From: Strongylocentrotus droebachiensis
Lineage: Eukaryota > Echinodermata > Echinoidea > Camarodonta > Strongylocentrotidae
Assembly (NCBI GenBank): GCA_035222895.1
Contig: JAVYIG010000168.1
Span: 248,001-312,000 of the forward strand
Direction: 5' to 3'
DNA length: 64,000 nucleotides
Below the pieces are notes generated by a model. That model searched no databases, was not told where the DNA came from, and saw nothing but the letters and a program-made list of their open reading frames with translations. Each line of letters opens with the position of its first letter. Positions within the stretch are counted from its first letter, which is position 1. The position numbers were made by a program, and so were the translations under genes. Below, piece by piece: positions 14,133-26,471 of this stretch.

Positions 14133-14480
14133 ATAATAATATTAATAATATTCCGCTTTTATATAGCGCCCAATACATCGATACAACGATGTGCCTGAGC
14201 GCTTTACAGATATATTGTTACTCCGGTCATCGGATTCAGGCTTACCCGCACACAATGTATGCACATTTTCAACTCCCTGGGGAGCATTCCAGCCAGTCGC
14301 CACCTGCTCATCCAACCACATGAACTTTCGCACCCTACCGGGTACCCATTTAAAACCTGGGTGTAGAGTAGCAAGTGCAGGTAAATATCTTGCCAAAGGA
14401 TCATTAGTGCCGTGACGGGATTCGAACCCTCGACCTTCGCATCTCCATCTCCAATAATGCCTTTTTTTAATAATGTATAA
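14133..14480 (-). mobile_element. tRNA-derived SINE
   Basis: Read on the minus strand, a tRNA-type B box (GGTTCGAATCC, complement of 14418-14428) is followed by a SINE-like body. The 3' end has a GGGCGCTATATAAAAGCGG-type sequence and an ATA-rich microsatellite tail at about 14133-14160. The A-box side is degraded. The order B box, body, AT-rich tail is typical of RNA polymerase III-derived SINEs. I cannot name the family. Confidence 0.75.
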
Positions 14481-16429
14481 TGCCGACCTCTGTTCACAAA
14501 CCTCATTTATACTGAAACTTGCCCAATAACATCTTTTTACAAAAGTTCCAATGAGAAAAAAAGGGAAAGAAAAGAGGGAAAAAACGATCGCTATATTCTA
14601 GCTTCTTGTATTTCGAAACGATTCAATTACTATGAAGAAGACCCGATTCGTGTTTCAATATGTCAATTCATGGTATGATACACGGCTTAAAAGGAGAGAA
14701 ATAAAAGCGCTAACAATGCCCTTTAATGAACCGCATCCCTAAGAGAGCGCAAAATAAACGCCAATGGGTTGGAATACTGTAAAGCGATAATGAGGTTCGT
14801 GTTGCGAGTGAGTAGTGCAATCCGTAGGCCAGTGAAGGTCAATAGGTTTTTTCACTTAATGTCGATACTCTCTTAATACCAATCAGTGATAATAACTGCG
14901 AAGAAAAGAACGATCTTGTCGCAGAGGATAAAAGATTCAATTTTTCAACATAAATATGACTTCTAAGGTATGCCGCGCGTGTCATGGGCTTCTGTTGAGA
15001 TTATGGTAATGTTCTTTTAGTCGTCGGTGCGTGATAGCACGAATTACACGCGACAGAAGAAGATTTTAAAAAACAGAATTACACAAAAAAGAGTTATCTC
15101 TTTGTTTTGGGACAGTGATGCCGAAGTGTCTCTCAAATGATAAATTGAAAGAGTTTCCAACCTTGTTAAATTTTCATAATTGTAAACATTTTGATAAAAG
15201 TTCGTTTATCCTGCAAGGCTGTGTGAAATCATGCATTTTAAATTTGATTTTTTTTTTAAATTTTAAAGAAGCATTTTTCACTAGAAGGATAATCAACAAA
15301 AAAAGAATATCATAATACTCAATGCAAAATGCAAATACAGTAATGCATATTAAAAATAGGTTTGAAAATGGTAAAATTTGATAATATTATAATCATATAC
15401 GATAAATTAATATTGTAAGATTATGATAATAACAGCAGTAATAATGATCACGAAAACATCAAACTATGATAATGATAATAATAATAAGAAGAATGACTTG
15501 CATTAACCTCCATCAGTATATTCCCATTGTCATAGTCACTAATGAGGGAAAACGACAAAAAATAACACGTATTCACAGAAAAGGTAGAAACATTTTTAAT
15601 GTTACTGAGAAAAACACAATTTCAATGCAATTACTGCTACCAAAGTGTCGGAATAAAAAATAATACCACTACGTGCGTTAAATCACTATAATGAAGATTC
15701 AATTAATTTAAAAATTCAAATTGGGTAAAATCAACTTCTCTGGAGGGAATTAATTAGAAGCGTATGACAACTTCCCCCCAACCATCTAAGGAGCTTAATT
15801 GCTCTGGGAAGAAGGGATCATTGCTTTAATAGAATATTCCATCCTCTTTGCTTTTCACAAAATAGTAATGTTTAACGAATTTATTCTTGTAGTCCCTGGG
15901 TATTAATTATACCGACAATGATAATGCTTTGCTGATGACATACACGTGTCTGGGGATTTTATCTTCTATAATGCAGTTTTTATTTCTTTCCCCCAAATTA
16001 CATGTATATGGCATTAACAGTAATAACAAAAATGGTAGTATACGGATTCATTTGGCCATAAACGCTATAAAGAAGTACATGTACATGTACATTAATTTTT
16101 AATTTGTTTTTCTTGCTCTGCTCATCTTTGCATTATGTAGGAGACAAATCAGTAACATATTAAACTGATTTTGTATTCAGAAAATAAAATGTGTCCTGAT
16201 TTATTTCTATCTGAATCTTGAATATGAATTGTTGTGCAGAATATTTGGTGCAACTAGAAACGTGAGTTGTATTGACTGGAAGCAACCGTCTCAGGTTGAC
16301 TTCTCTTCAGCTATTTGTCTGCCTTTTTCTTCAGACACAGAGGTTAGAAAAACTATCAATTGATATGCTATTTCCCGTATCAGATAACACAGGTAAGATA
16401 CTCTTACATACAGTTTATGAAAAGAAAAG

Positions 16430-17170
16430 AAGACAGGCGACATGGAGGGATCGATCTTTAGAGAGACTGCATTTTGTTGGTGCCGCCGCGGGCAATTGTC
16501 ACAATATCATACCGTGACATTAGACATATTTTCATCCATTCTTTCAGTCACTGCGAAATTATTCAGATCGAATTTCAGCAGTGAAATGGCGATTCTGCCA
16601 TCCTCTTTCTTATCCCCAGGCAGGGTTGTTACATTTCTACCTTGGAACGAGCAATGCAAGCCGTATCGGTTTCCCGCCAAAATGAATCGCGCGCGTGGAT
16701 GCATCGCCTGACAGCTTAATATTTTTCAACTTCCGTCCCGACATCAGATGACGAAAATATTAGTTCAGGTCTCGGAGAAAGTCGGAGTCGTCATCGCGAT
16801 GCTATCAAACATAGACTCTCCGAGCGTGATGGGATGTCTGTTTTATTCTATTTAGACGCCAAAATGTGTTCTCTCCTCTCTTTCTGTGTAGCCAACGAAT
16901 GAGAGAGCAAGACAGGGAGATGGAAAATAAGAGAATGAAGAAAAAATGGAAAAGCCAGCGCGAAAGCGGGTACTCAATTAGTTTACAGCGTCGGGCGTCC
17001 ATCGGGCTGGCGCTCCGCTCGTGCCCGTTGAGACAACTCCCGAATTAGCGACGTCACTTTCTGGGTTTGTTGGGTTTGTTCAATTGATAAGAACTTGTCG
17101 TGTTACGGCCATTACGGAGGATGTTTCAATGCATAATGTTTAGCGGGAAACATCCTTGTGATGGATGGTG
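16430..17170. promoter_or_regulatory. CpG-richer block with E2F- and CRE-like motifs
   Basis: This block is markedly richer in CpG than its flanks. It contains a strong E2F-type site TTTCCCGCCAAAAT (16670-16683), a CRE-like GACGTCAC (about 17050) and GCGGGAAA, another E2F-type core, near 17142. A TGGGTTTGT motif is directly repeated near 17062. No long ORF and no obvious first exon is visible. Candidate distal regulatory element or promoter of an unannotated transcript. Confidence 0.3.
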
Positions 17171-20100
17171 TTTACATATTGAGCCTGTCAATTCACCTTT
17201 CCCCCCTCTCCGACCGAGGGAATACACACAGCTCGATTGCCCAAATTGGCACTACGACCCATTTGTCACGTAGCAGCAAATCGCAGCAATTTGATCGAAG
17301 TTTTAATGACATATGCAACGATGATTAGAAAGTAAAGGTACTTCCGACGAAGTAAAGTCATTTTCTTCGCCCCGGATTTCATTAGTGGTCTCGGCCTAGA
17401 TTTACATTCTTCCATCAGTTCTGAAGACAACACGATTTCTTTTGTGACTTTCATCTAATTTAAAATGGAATCGAATGTAACATTTAGTATTGATTTAGCT
17501 GCGCCAATGCTGCCTACTGCACGTATCCCTCTCATCCCCAAACAAAGCATCAAGTATTTGTACATGATCACAAATTCCATTATCCAGTGTATACAACGTG
17601 ATGTCGCTCCCTTAATAAGTTTATTCTGTAGTCTAAGTAAGTGAGGGAGATACCTCGTGATTATCCAAGTTGTCATCTAAGAGATTTGAGTCTGACAGGC
17701 TCAACATAAATGAAGTATTTTGTAAAAGAAGAGAGGAAATTATTCAGAATTATGTTATCTAGAATGAACAGCGTCGAAAGTATGAAAATGATTAATACTT
17801 CCTATATAATTTAGCCTTTGAGATGTTGAACCGGACAGTAATGCGCATTAATATTTATCCAAAACGCCTAGCTGAAACGTCAATCAGATTACATACTCGG
17901 CAAACATTATTATTGAATGTTGCAATTAAATCTTTCTGGGGCGGTAACCATCTTCTGCCCACGCCCCTGTGTAAATAAAGCGATGATGGCTTTCATTTCT
18001 ATCATGATATAGGCTCGTTAATAGCCAAAAGTAGAATAATCACAACGCCTCATCTGATCGATTTTGTATTCGCTCATACTGATTTAATGCATCTCTATAT
18101 TCAACATTTCACAATGTACAGACTCTTACTAATTTTTAAGCGGTATTAGTGTTTACATAATATGCTGAAATAGTGTATATCCCTTTATCAGTTTCGTCAC
18201 CCAACTACTATCAAAAAGTTCATTTTGTATGCCACGATAATTTTTCATCATTATACAATGTATTATTTCGAGTCTCGGAAAGTAAACTACATTAAATCAA
18301 CAAGTGGGATTATATTTGTTCAAAACTTCGTTCTCCGTGCTATTTTTCGTCTTAGAAAAAGTAAATTTCTACAATTATTTTCAAACATGATCAGAAAGCG
18401 GTTATGCCTTTTGCTCTTAATGCAACAAATGCAATGCTAATTTCTTTCACGTTTTCCTTTTTGCTCTCTCCATCACATTCTACATAAATCTCTGACTATA
18501 ATGAATGTACATGAATCAAATACTCTTATAAGATCTAATTTCTGTTAATTTTTACATGATATTCTCACAGGCCTCAAAAATCGGAACTGAATAAAGAGTG
18601 AACACAACACAACAGAGCTTCAAAATTTTCAATCTTTTTATTGTCATGGTACTTATTTTCACATGGTGATATACCTATTCTTGTAGTTTAAACTTGCATA
18701 CATCAAACATGAAAACAAAATCCAATTGAACGAAGCTGAATATCAAAATTCATCTACTTTTTTAATTCGTGATGCTAAATTGCATGTCGAGTCATTCTAT
18801 AAAACATTGTGTCGACTTGATGAACCTGCCGCCAGCAACACTATCTTTCCCCATGCTTTCTGATAACAATCACCACCTTCATCAATATATAATTATGATT
18901 TAATATATTAAACTCAATCTGGCGACAGGATTATCTTGGTACAATAACATGAATAACCCTCCTCCATTTTATTATAAGAAATTCCTGCCTAACTTGAATG
19001 TCTAACCAAATGATGCCGATATACAATTTTGTACACGCCATAAGATGGTTGATTGAATGAAAGACTATGTAGGTTCTTTTAAACAACTAACAAAGCACAA
19101 TCATTTTCTTTACCCATGTTTTTTTTTTTTTAATGATATACGATTCTCAGGGTCGTAATATCTTTCTCATTTTAATAGTTTTAGACTTCACAGTGATCCT
19201 ACAACATGATCATTTCTAGTGACTATTATGTCATTCGATATTATCAATTTCGTTCAAGCCGTTGTACCAAAAAATATCCCCAGTATAGCAAATACACATA
19301 GCACTCTACAGCACAAGAAATTGATGGCAATTTGCTGACTTGTGAATTGTAAACTGATTAAATGTTCACACTTAAGTCAAATAAATACGTTTCATGTTTC
19401 TTTAATCCATTCATTCATTTTTTGTTATGAAGTGGCAGTGCGGGTCTTTCGTATAAAGTGGAGGTTGCATTAAATAAACACAGAAATCAGTTCAGCTCGT
19501 GAAGAACACCTTCAAATAAATAACAAACCTACGTAAACATTATAACATATACTTTCCCAAAACAACGATCTGTACTCTACATAATTATTGGTTTATCATA
19601 CTAACGATGATAAAAGCACAAGACAAAATTAGAACACTGTCGTAATCTATGTACAATGCTGAATCAAAACTTCATAAATGTTTTATCGACAAATTGAACG
19701 ATTTGTTTAATATACATGATAATGATTTTGACGATGATAATAAAATAATATATTACAATATATATAGAATATTCAAAATATCGTTTATGTAGGGTCATTC
19801 TCTCTACCTAACAATGTACTACAACGAGAATAGGCAGTTAGCCTGTAGGCCTACTTACCCGTTAAAAGGTATATTTTATTTACATAAATGTGGCATTAAT
19901 TATGAAATGTCAACTTCTTGTTGTGTCGACTACCAACTCGGACAAATTTTGGCTTCACAAATTCCCTCAGTGGGGATAAAAAGACGATGATAAGTATTGG
20001 AAGAAAAAAGAAGGAAACAAAAAGAAGAAAAAAAGATTGAAATACATTGCTTAGTATCTAATTACTTCCTGGGTTAGACATTTAATATGGTAACAAAATT

Positions 20101-21022
20101 TGCAAAAATCTATTTATATTTTTTGATACATATATTTTAAACAATCTATTGGCAATCAATATCATTGCCCCTACCTTTATTTATTATTAATGGTGAAATA
20201 TTTCCTTTACCGAATTCACTTTCTTCCTAATCAATAGGACACAATTAGGGTTAAATTTTTCAAGCATTTGGACAAAATAATTAGGTAATCATTGCCTTTC
20301 AAATGTAGGTCGCGATTTAACATGTAGTTACCTTATTGAATACACATCATATTGGCACAAATGTTGTGTCTTCAGTGACACATTGTACACACACTAACAC
20401 GAAGTGACAATCAAGAGGTATTGTATCCTAACAACTTAACAACGAAACAAACATACTATATGTATTGTGTGTCACAACTCCCAAATAAGTTTATTGAAAA
20501 CAATCTTTCCCAGCAAGCAGGTTTCCAGCATTAAAACAATTTATAAAAAGATACGTACATGTAAGATGGCAATTCTTGCATAGGAATGTATAACATGTCA
20601 TAACTTTTTTTATTTTATGTGACTGATTAATTATTGATGTATATTCTATATCCCACGTTTCATTAAATTAAAGATTCAGGTACAGAAAATCAAAGGGTCG
20701 AGGGGAATGCACTATCAAATATGCTGATTTTTCACTTAATATGGAAGAAAACCCTTTATCTCAACTATACGAATGTGTACTTTAAGTTAACTTTGAATAA
20801 TAGATGCCGGCTTCATTCATGGCCGGTCCCTGGGATATCTATTAGAAGCCGGTAAAATTCGCGCCAACAAAAACTACTTTCTGCATCCCATAACACGCAC
20901 CTGCTCTTCCCCTTTCCTGCACAATCTCTATACAACCTGACACCATTCCGCCAATAATTTCACAAATTAAATATTACCTATGTCTCATAAATTCCTCCAT
21001 TCCAAGCAAAAACACGAGGGTA

Positions 21023-21058
21023 GTTCACACTGTGGGGAATATCTACTACAGTGTGAAC
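21023..21058. repeat. Short perfect hairpin
   Basis: Perfect 11-bp inverted repeat GTTCACACTGT / ACAGTGTGAAC separated by a 14-bp loop. Confidence 0.8.
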
Positions 21059-21829
21059 TCAATTATGAGAGTGGGTATGCTTGAGGCTTTGGAGAACTAT
21101 AAGAGTTTAGATTTATACGAAGGTGTTCAAGAATAATAAATCAACTCTGGATTAGGTAAATTGATTATATGAAAGAGAAGCAAAAAGTGATTTGTGTGTG
21201 CGCGTGTGTAATCGCATTTGAAAGCATTTCTAATTTGCTAGGTCGCATATAATTTTCAAGCGCCCATCAGTCGAGTTGGAATTGAGCGTGGCGGCAAGCA
21301 ACATACATGGATTAAATTCAAGAATGGGAGTTGCACACCACATCGAAGATGAAATTGGAGGGAGGGGGGACAGACCTGGCAGGAGTCGACAAAAATGGAC
21401 GTGGCCGAGAGGAAACGATGGAGGGGAGAAAGGGGTCAATTTGTAAGGAATGAGAAAGAAAGAGTTTCCGGTGGTATAGAAAGATTAACATCTGCTTGCC
21501 CGACAGAGGTGCCGATTCCTAATTCTGTCCTCGCCGACCTTTTCTCTTTACCTTAAATGCACCACTTTAGCAACAATCCTCGACTTTTTGCCTCCTATCT
21601 TTATGAGGATATCCAATAAGAGCAAGAGCGAAAGAAGAGCGTCGGTTAAACTAGGCGCACTTTGGAGGTATTTTATTTTGGCTTCTGGGAAATGCAGTGA
21701 AACATTATGCCTCACAAAAGAGTCTTCCTAAAATGGCGGAATGAAAATGCATACCCACTTTTGGTTATCAATTGGGTGGATGAAATTATTATCACATGCC
21801 GTTTCTTCTATATAAATAAATACATTTAG

Positions 21830-21935
21830 CACATATAGGCAACTTTTCTTTGTGGAACACAATAATCAGAGGCGACCACACAATAAATGTGGCCCCCCTA
21901 TACAGGTGGCTCTTAAAACAGGTTTGAGTGTATTT
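21830..21935 (-). repeat. Short interspersed repeat, ACTCAAACCTG type
   Basis: On the minus strand the motif CTCAAACCTGTTTTAAGAGC is followed by a GCCACCTGTAT motif. Similar wording occurs on the plus strand at 46310-46475 (CAAACCTGCTTTAG, then repeated AAAGACCACCTG). This is a likely dispersed non-autonomous repeat family without visible termini. Confidence 0.4.
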
Positions 21936-24900
21936 GAGCACAAGGAGATGTTATTCAAGACTCAATAACCCCTCTACTGAGATAATGCTCTTTAATTTAA
22001 TTGATGTTTACTGCTACTACTAAAGAGCCAATTACTTTTAACAATTAACAATCACCCTTACACACACAAAAGAAACAACCGTGTTCTGAAATCAAATTCA
22101 CCTTTTCTAAAGTGCCCCTGGAGTGGGCATACCTACCATGGCTGACATCTTAATTTGAAAAGAATCAAGCCAATGGAATTATCAATCTGATTGAAATATA
22201 TCATCCAGGGCTCAGCAGTACTTTCTAAATCATGTTTCTCAAAAACAAATTCATAGTCAGGAATTTCCTTAACTGATAGTTTGTGGCTCTTACTTTCAAA
22301 GAATAAAGATGGGATTTTTGAAGCTTTCATCAGGGGGAAATGGAAAAGAAAAATAATATCAAAATGATATGAGATAACATTTATATTTCTATATCAATAT
22401 ACATTTATTTTCTATACTCTTTCATTGGGCTCTTGCATAGCCCATGGATTATCATTAGTAACATTAGCATGTGTATCTCACAATGTCTTTAATTTAACGA
22501 CTGTGGCACAACCCCCGAGATGAAAAATAAGGGGACTCAATGGCTGGCTCTCTGATAAAAGTACAACCTATATCAAGCTGTAAATTTGAAAGATGTTAAA
22601 TTAATTTGGAGGACGTTTCATCTTTCAGTAATCTTTTCAAAATAATCACTTGAAATTTAATACAGGTTGTCAAATAAGTTGCACAATAGACTGTCATTTG
22701 AGACGACACACACACAAAAGTGTGAATAACTAAAACCTTTTTCTAATCAAATAAGGCCGAGTGCGATAGTTTGTGTCATAAATGGTAGATTTATATTACT
22801 TAAGCGTTGACATTTTCATATCAAAGCCATGGTCATTGCTTTTTCCAAGGTTGAATAATCCATTAAGAACAAATCAGTAATTCGAAAGTTGGTCCGATGA
22901 AGTTTATTAATGGTAATGTATTCTCTGATGCGATGGTGAAAACAAGAAAGATAAAAAGTAAATAGGAGATTAAGCAATCTTTGGTCACAACGGTTTGTTT
23001 AGCACAAAAGGAGAAATGATAAATGAAATCATTACTATTTGTAGTAAATGGCCCATCTATAATTGCATATTGTGCTGCTCTTTAGAAATAGGCGACCGAA
23101 ATCATGTATTAAATGGCATTAGACAATCCAATCACCTCTGCTACGAATGTATCAGTAATTCTATTAGATTCCATTTAATTTATTGAATGGAAATGTTAAT
23201 GACAGTTTTGACATGAATACATGATGCCACAAGAGATAATTAATTGTTTCTATTAAAATAAAATTGAATCTATTGTACAATGCTAAAAGGAAAACAATTG
23301 TTCTATTAAGCTGAGTAGCATATAAAAAAATAACATAATAAATTGTCCATGTGCCAATGGAATGACACAGAACCGGTTGGTCTCTTGAGAAGGGAAAACA
23401 AAAGTTATACTGAGAAAGAAAGATTCATTAATCAAACAACAACAAATTATAGATACATCTAAACTCACTGTAGCAATATCATTAACATTAAATCATCAAT
23501 CATTACATGCCACAGCATAGTGCATTGCCTATTGTACTGTGTTATTATTACAAAAACCTTTATTGAACAGACTTAACACAGTTTCCATTAGTAATACAAT
23601 AAGGTTTAGAAATTGCTGTCGAGCAGGTATTTTTTTCAAGTGTTTGCATAAATGTTTCAAACAAAATAGAGATAAGTCGTAAGTGTAAAATGAAATCATG
23701 ACCCTTAATCCGGTGGCAGTTGACAAAAGTCGGAGCAGCACTAAAATCATGCTCATGAAAATTGAGACGGTTTCATTGGATTTATACTGTTTTCTTCTGA
23801 ATATGCCCCCTCCCAATTTAACCCAGATTTGAACAATTGATTTCTCAGTCAAGCAATGTCTTGTGTAGACATATGTAGCATTTCTTCTCCAAAACAATGT
23901 TTAATGAACGTGACATTAGCTAGCAGGGGCAAGAGGAATATCTTTGTTGGACAAAAAGTGTAAAAGTTGTCTTGTTTAGGAAATGGAATTCATGGAACTA
24001 TCATTTCCATTCTTCCAGCAACATCCATTGTGACATCTATCATGGTCTAAATTACAGTTAGTGATATGAATGACAACAAATAAATTAGCACACATCATAC
24101 AACAGAGAAACAAAAAATACAATGTCCAAAACAACACATCTTAACTCATAATATTGCACTTTCAAAAGTGGACTTGCACATGCAGTATAGGCACGTAGGA
24201 ATAAATAACAAGTCCACAGTGTAAATATATATATTACAAATGCATAATGCATACATGTGTTCCCTCCCATACAGGTACTTGTATTTGATATGTGATTATG
24301 ATATGTCTAATATACATTCACCGGTATTCATGTAAGACTGAGCCAGCTCTAAGATCAACCATTTATTTTCCAATCACACATCACAAAACATCCTTTTTTC
24401 CACGTAATAGAGAGAACATCATTGCTTTTAATGTGCTCTTTTCACCAAGTGATCCAAATCAAGTTGACGTTCACTTGTTAGTTTTTCTCTCTGGGTTTGA
24501 AAGAGTGTGTAATTCTCTTGCTTTCCATGCTGCAAGTACTAAGTAAAGGCAAGATTAGTAGACCAGTTAGAAGAGTAGTAGTGAATATAGAATATATTTT
24601 TAGGCCTTGATGTTTTACTCTACAATAAACATTACTTTTGACATTTGCAACAAGGATGCACTGTAATTTTACGGTGGAAATTTGGCCATTAAAGATTTTG
24701 CCTACCTTATTACAAACTTTCATAAAATCCTTTTTTACTGGGAACTATCCCAGTGAAATTATATTTTATATTTATTTGGCAGTGATATCTCATCCATAGA
24801 TCCTTGAAATTTGATGTGAGGTATTAAAGTGCAGCAGTGTTGAGGCTGGAATCAAACAGAACTAGAAGTCATCCTGATTCAAAACAGGATACCAAATGAA

Positions 24901-25289
24901 TGCATGGTGCAATCTCTGGTGAGTCGTGTGAAGGTGAACATGTTTCCTTTCCCCTACTGAGGAACCTGGTCTGTGAAACGAAGGGTCATCAATCCTCTCT
25001 TGGGTTATTCCAAAGATGAAAGGATGTGTTACTGGAATGGATAATTTACTTCATGTTTCTTTTGACATGATAGAAAAAAAACACTTTTATGAAATGAGCT
25101 GTTTGAAAATGGTTTTGGTTTGTAATTCTATATTTTGTGAATGCTTTGATATCTCTCTTGTAATCTGTATCTTCACTAGACACCTTATTCCGCAATCTCC
25201 TTCACCATGTTCTATGGAATCCCTTTTAGAACATATGTTCATTCCAACCTATTCAGGTTTTGATGCAAGAAGTGGTTGTAAGAATATCT

Positions 25290-25295
25290 TTTATT
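25290..25295 (-). other. Candidate polyadenylation signal of RALGAPA
   Basis: AATAAA on the minus strand about 970 nt after the RALGAPA stop codon. It is one possible 3' end. Other AATAAA hexamers occur further downstream (for example near 24770), so the choice is uncertain. Confidence 0.25.
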
Positions 25296-25779
25296 CACTT
25301 CTGTCACTGTACATTCTGGTTGTCTGTTCCTTGAGATTACGGTCTCATGCCATTACCTGGACAAAGCTCTATCCAGGTGTCTAGAGGCAAGTGACTGTCT
25401 TATCTCAGCAAGGAACTGTGTGAGGTGACTAAGGTGTAGCTACCGTGATAAGATCTTCCAACCAAGCTGAGACCTCACGCAGCATCTGACATTTGTTTCC
25501 CCCTGGAGCTAGCTCTCCATCAATATACCCCCTTGCTTCAGTACCGTTGCTTTTCTGTAAGAGAGGCTACAGAGTATTATTTGGCATTTTCACAAATCCA
25601 GCAACAGTCCCTGATCACTCACAAAGACAAGACACCACTTTTTGTTGGTATATGTCACAAAGTGCCTCAATTCCTCTCTGGACCGCAGTGGTCTCTGCTG
25701 TGCCAAAGATCTCCCAGGATTGATGCAAGAGAAGGAAGAGGGTGAAATAATGCAGGCTGACAAAGGTAGAACTGTCTAG

Positions 25780-26440
25780 GTGCCTTGTTTCTTGTTGTTC
25801 TGTGAACTCTCTGGAGGGGTAATCTCAGAAGTGGCCAACCCTATTGAGGATTGTCTCTTGGTATGGCTACAATGTCTGCTACAGTTGATACCAGAGATGG
25901 TGGGAGGAGAAAAGTGCTGGATGATGCTGTCAGATCTGTCAGGATGTCTCATTTCTTGTTATCTGGACTCTCTGGTGGAGTGGTCTCTGAGGTAGCTGAC
26001 CCTGATGATCACTGCCTCTTGGTATAGCTACAACCTCTGCTGGGATTGGTGCCAGTGTTGTAAGAAGGTGAAGTAGTGTTAGACGATGCTGTCAGATCTG
26101 TCTGGGTGCCTCATTTTTTGTTGTTTTCTGGACTCTCTGGAGGAGTAGTCTCTGAGGTGGCCGACCCCTGACGATGACTGTCTCTTGGTGGTATGGCTAC
26201 AACCTCTGCTGGGATAGGTGCCAGTGTTGTAAGAAGGTGAAGTAGTGTTAGACTGTCAGGGTGCCTCATTTTTTGCTGTTTTCTGGACTCTCTGGAGGAG
26301 TAGTCTCTGAGGTAGCTGACCCTGATGATGACTGCCTCTTGGTACGGCTGCGAGGTCTGCCAGGGTTGATGCTGCTGGAGTTGGAAGCAGTAGAAGTGGT
26401 GCTGGATGATGCTGTCAGATCAGTCTGGGTGCTGATCCCT
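25780..26440 (-). repeat. Four tandem copies of a ~160-bp unit including the RALGAPA terminal exon
   Basis: The plus-strand landmark ACTCTCTGG recurs at 25806, 25967, 26132 and 26287, spacing about 155-165 bp. The rightmost copy is the coding end of RALGAPA. The next three lie in its 3' UTR or act as alternative ends. In the two copies next to the coding one the conceptual peptide again reads [12 protein letters not shown] and ends with a stop at the equivalent place (ENNKK-stop, DNKK-stop). The leftmost copy is diverged (ATSEITPPESS). Confidence 0.85.
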
Positions 26441-26471
26441 TGGACCTCACTAGAGGGCATCTTCTCATCAC
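26266..26471 (-). CDS. RALGAPA: RALGAPA terminal coding exon
   Basis: Acceptor TTTTTTGACAG|GTGATG joins in phase 1. Encodes [20 protein letters not shown], a Ser/Thr run, a basic patch [10 protein letters not shown] and [19 protein letters not shown], then TGA at 26268-26266. This exon is the most intact unit of a fourfold tandem repeat that continues into the 3' UTR. Confidence 0.85.

Larger units (their letters stand above)
14481..25285. other. Gene-free intergenic stretch downstream of RALGAPA
   Basis: AT-rich DNA with no exon I can support. Open frames here are at most about 120 codons, have no domain and show no splice context joining them. One CpG-richer part (16430-17170), one hairpin (21023-21058) and one short repeat (21830-21935) are listed separately. 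Confidence 0.5.

Noticed and set aside
14411-14428. Possible tRNA gene (B-box match)
   Set aside because: No cloverleaf around it; the context is a SINE body with an AT-rich tail.
23529-23897. 122-codon minus-strand frame
   Set aside because: No domain, AT-rich composition, lies beyond the RALGAPA 3' end; treated as chance.
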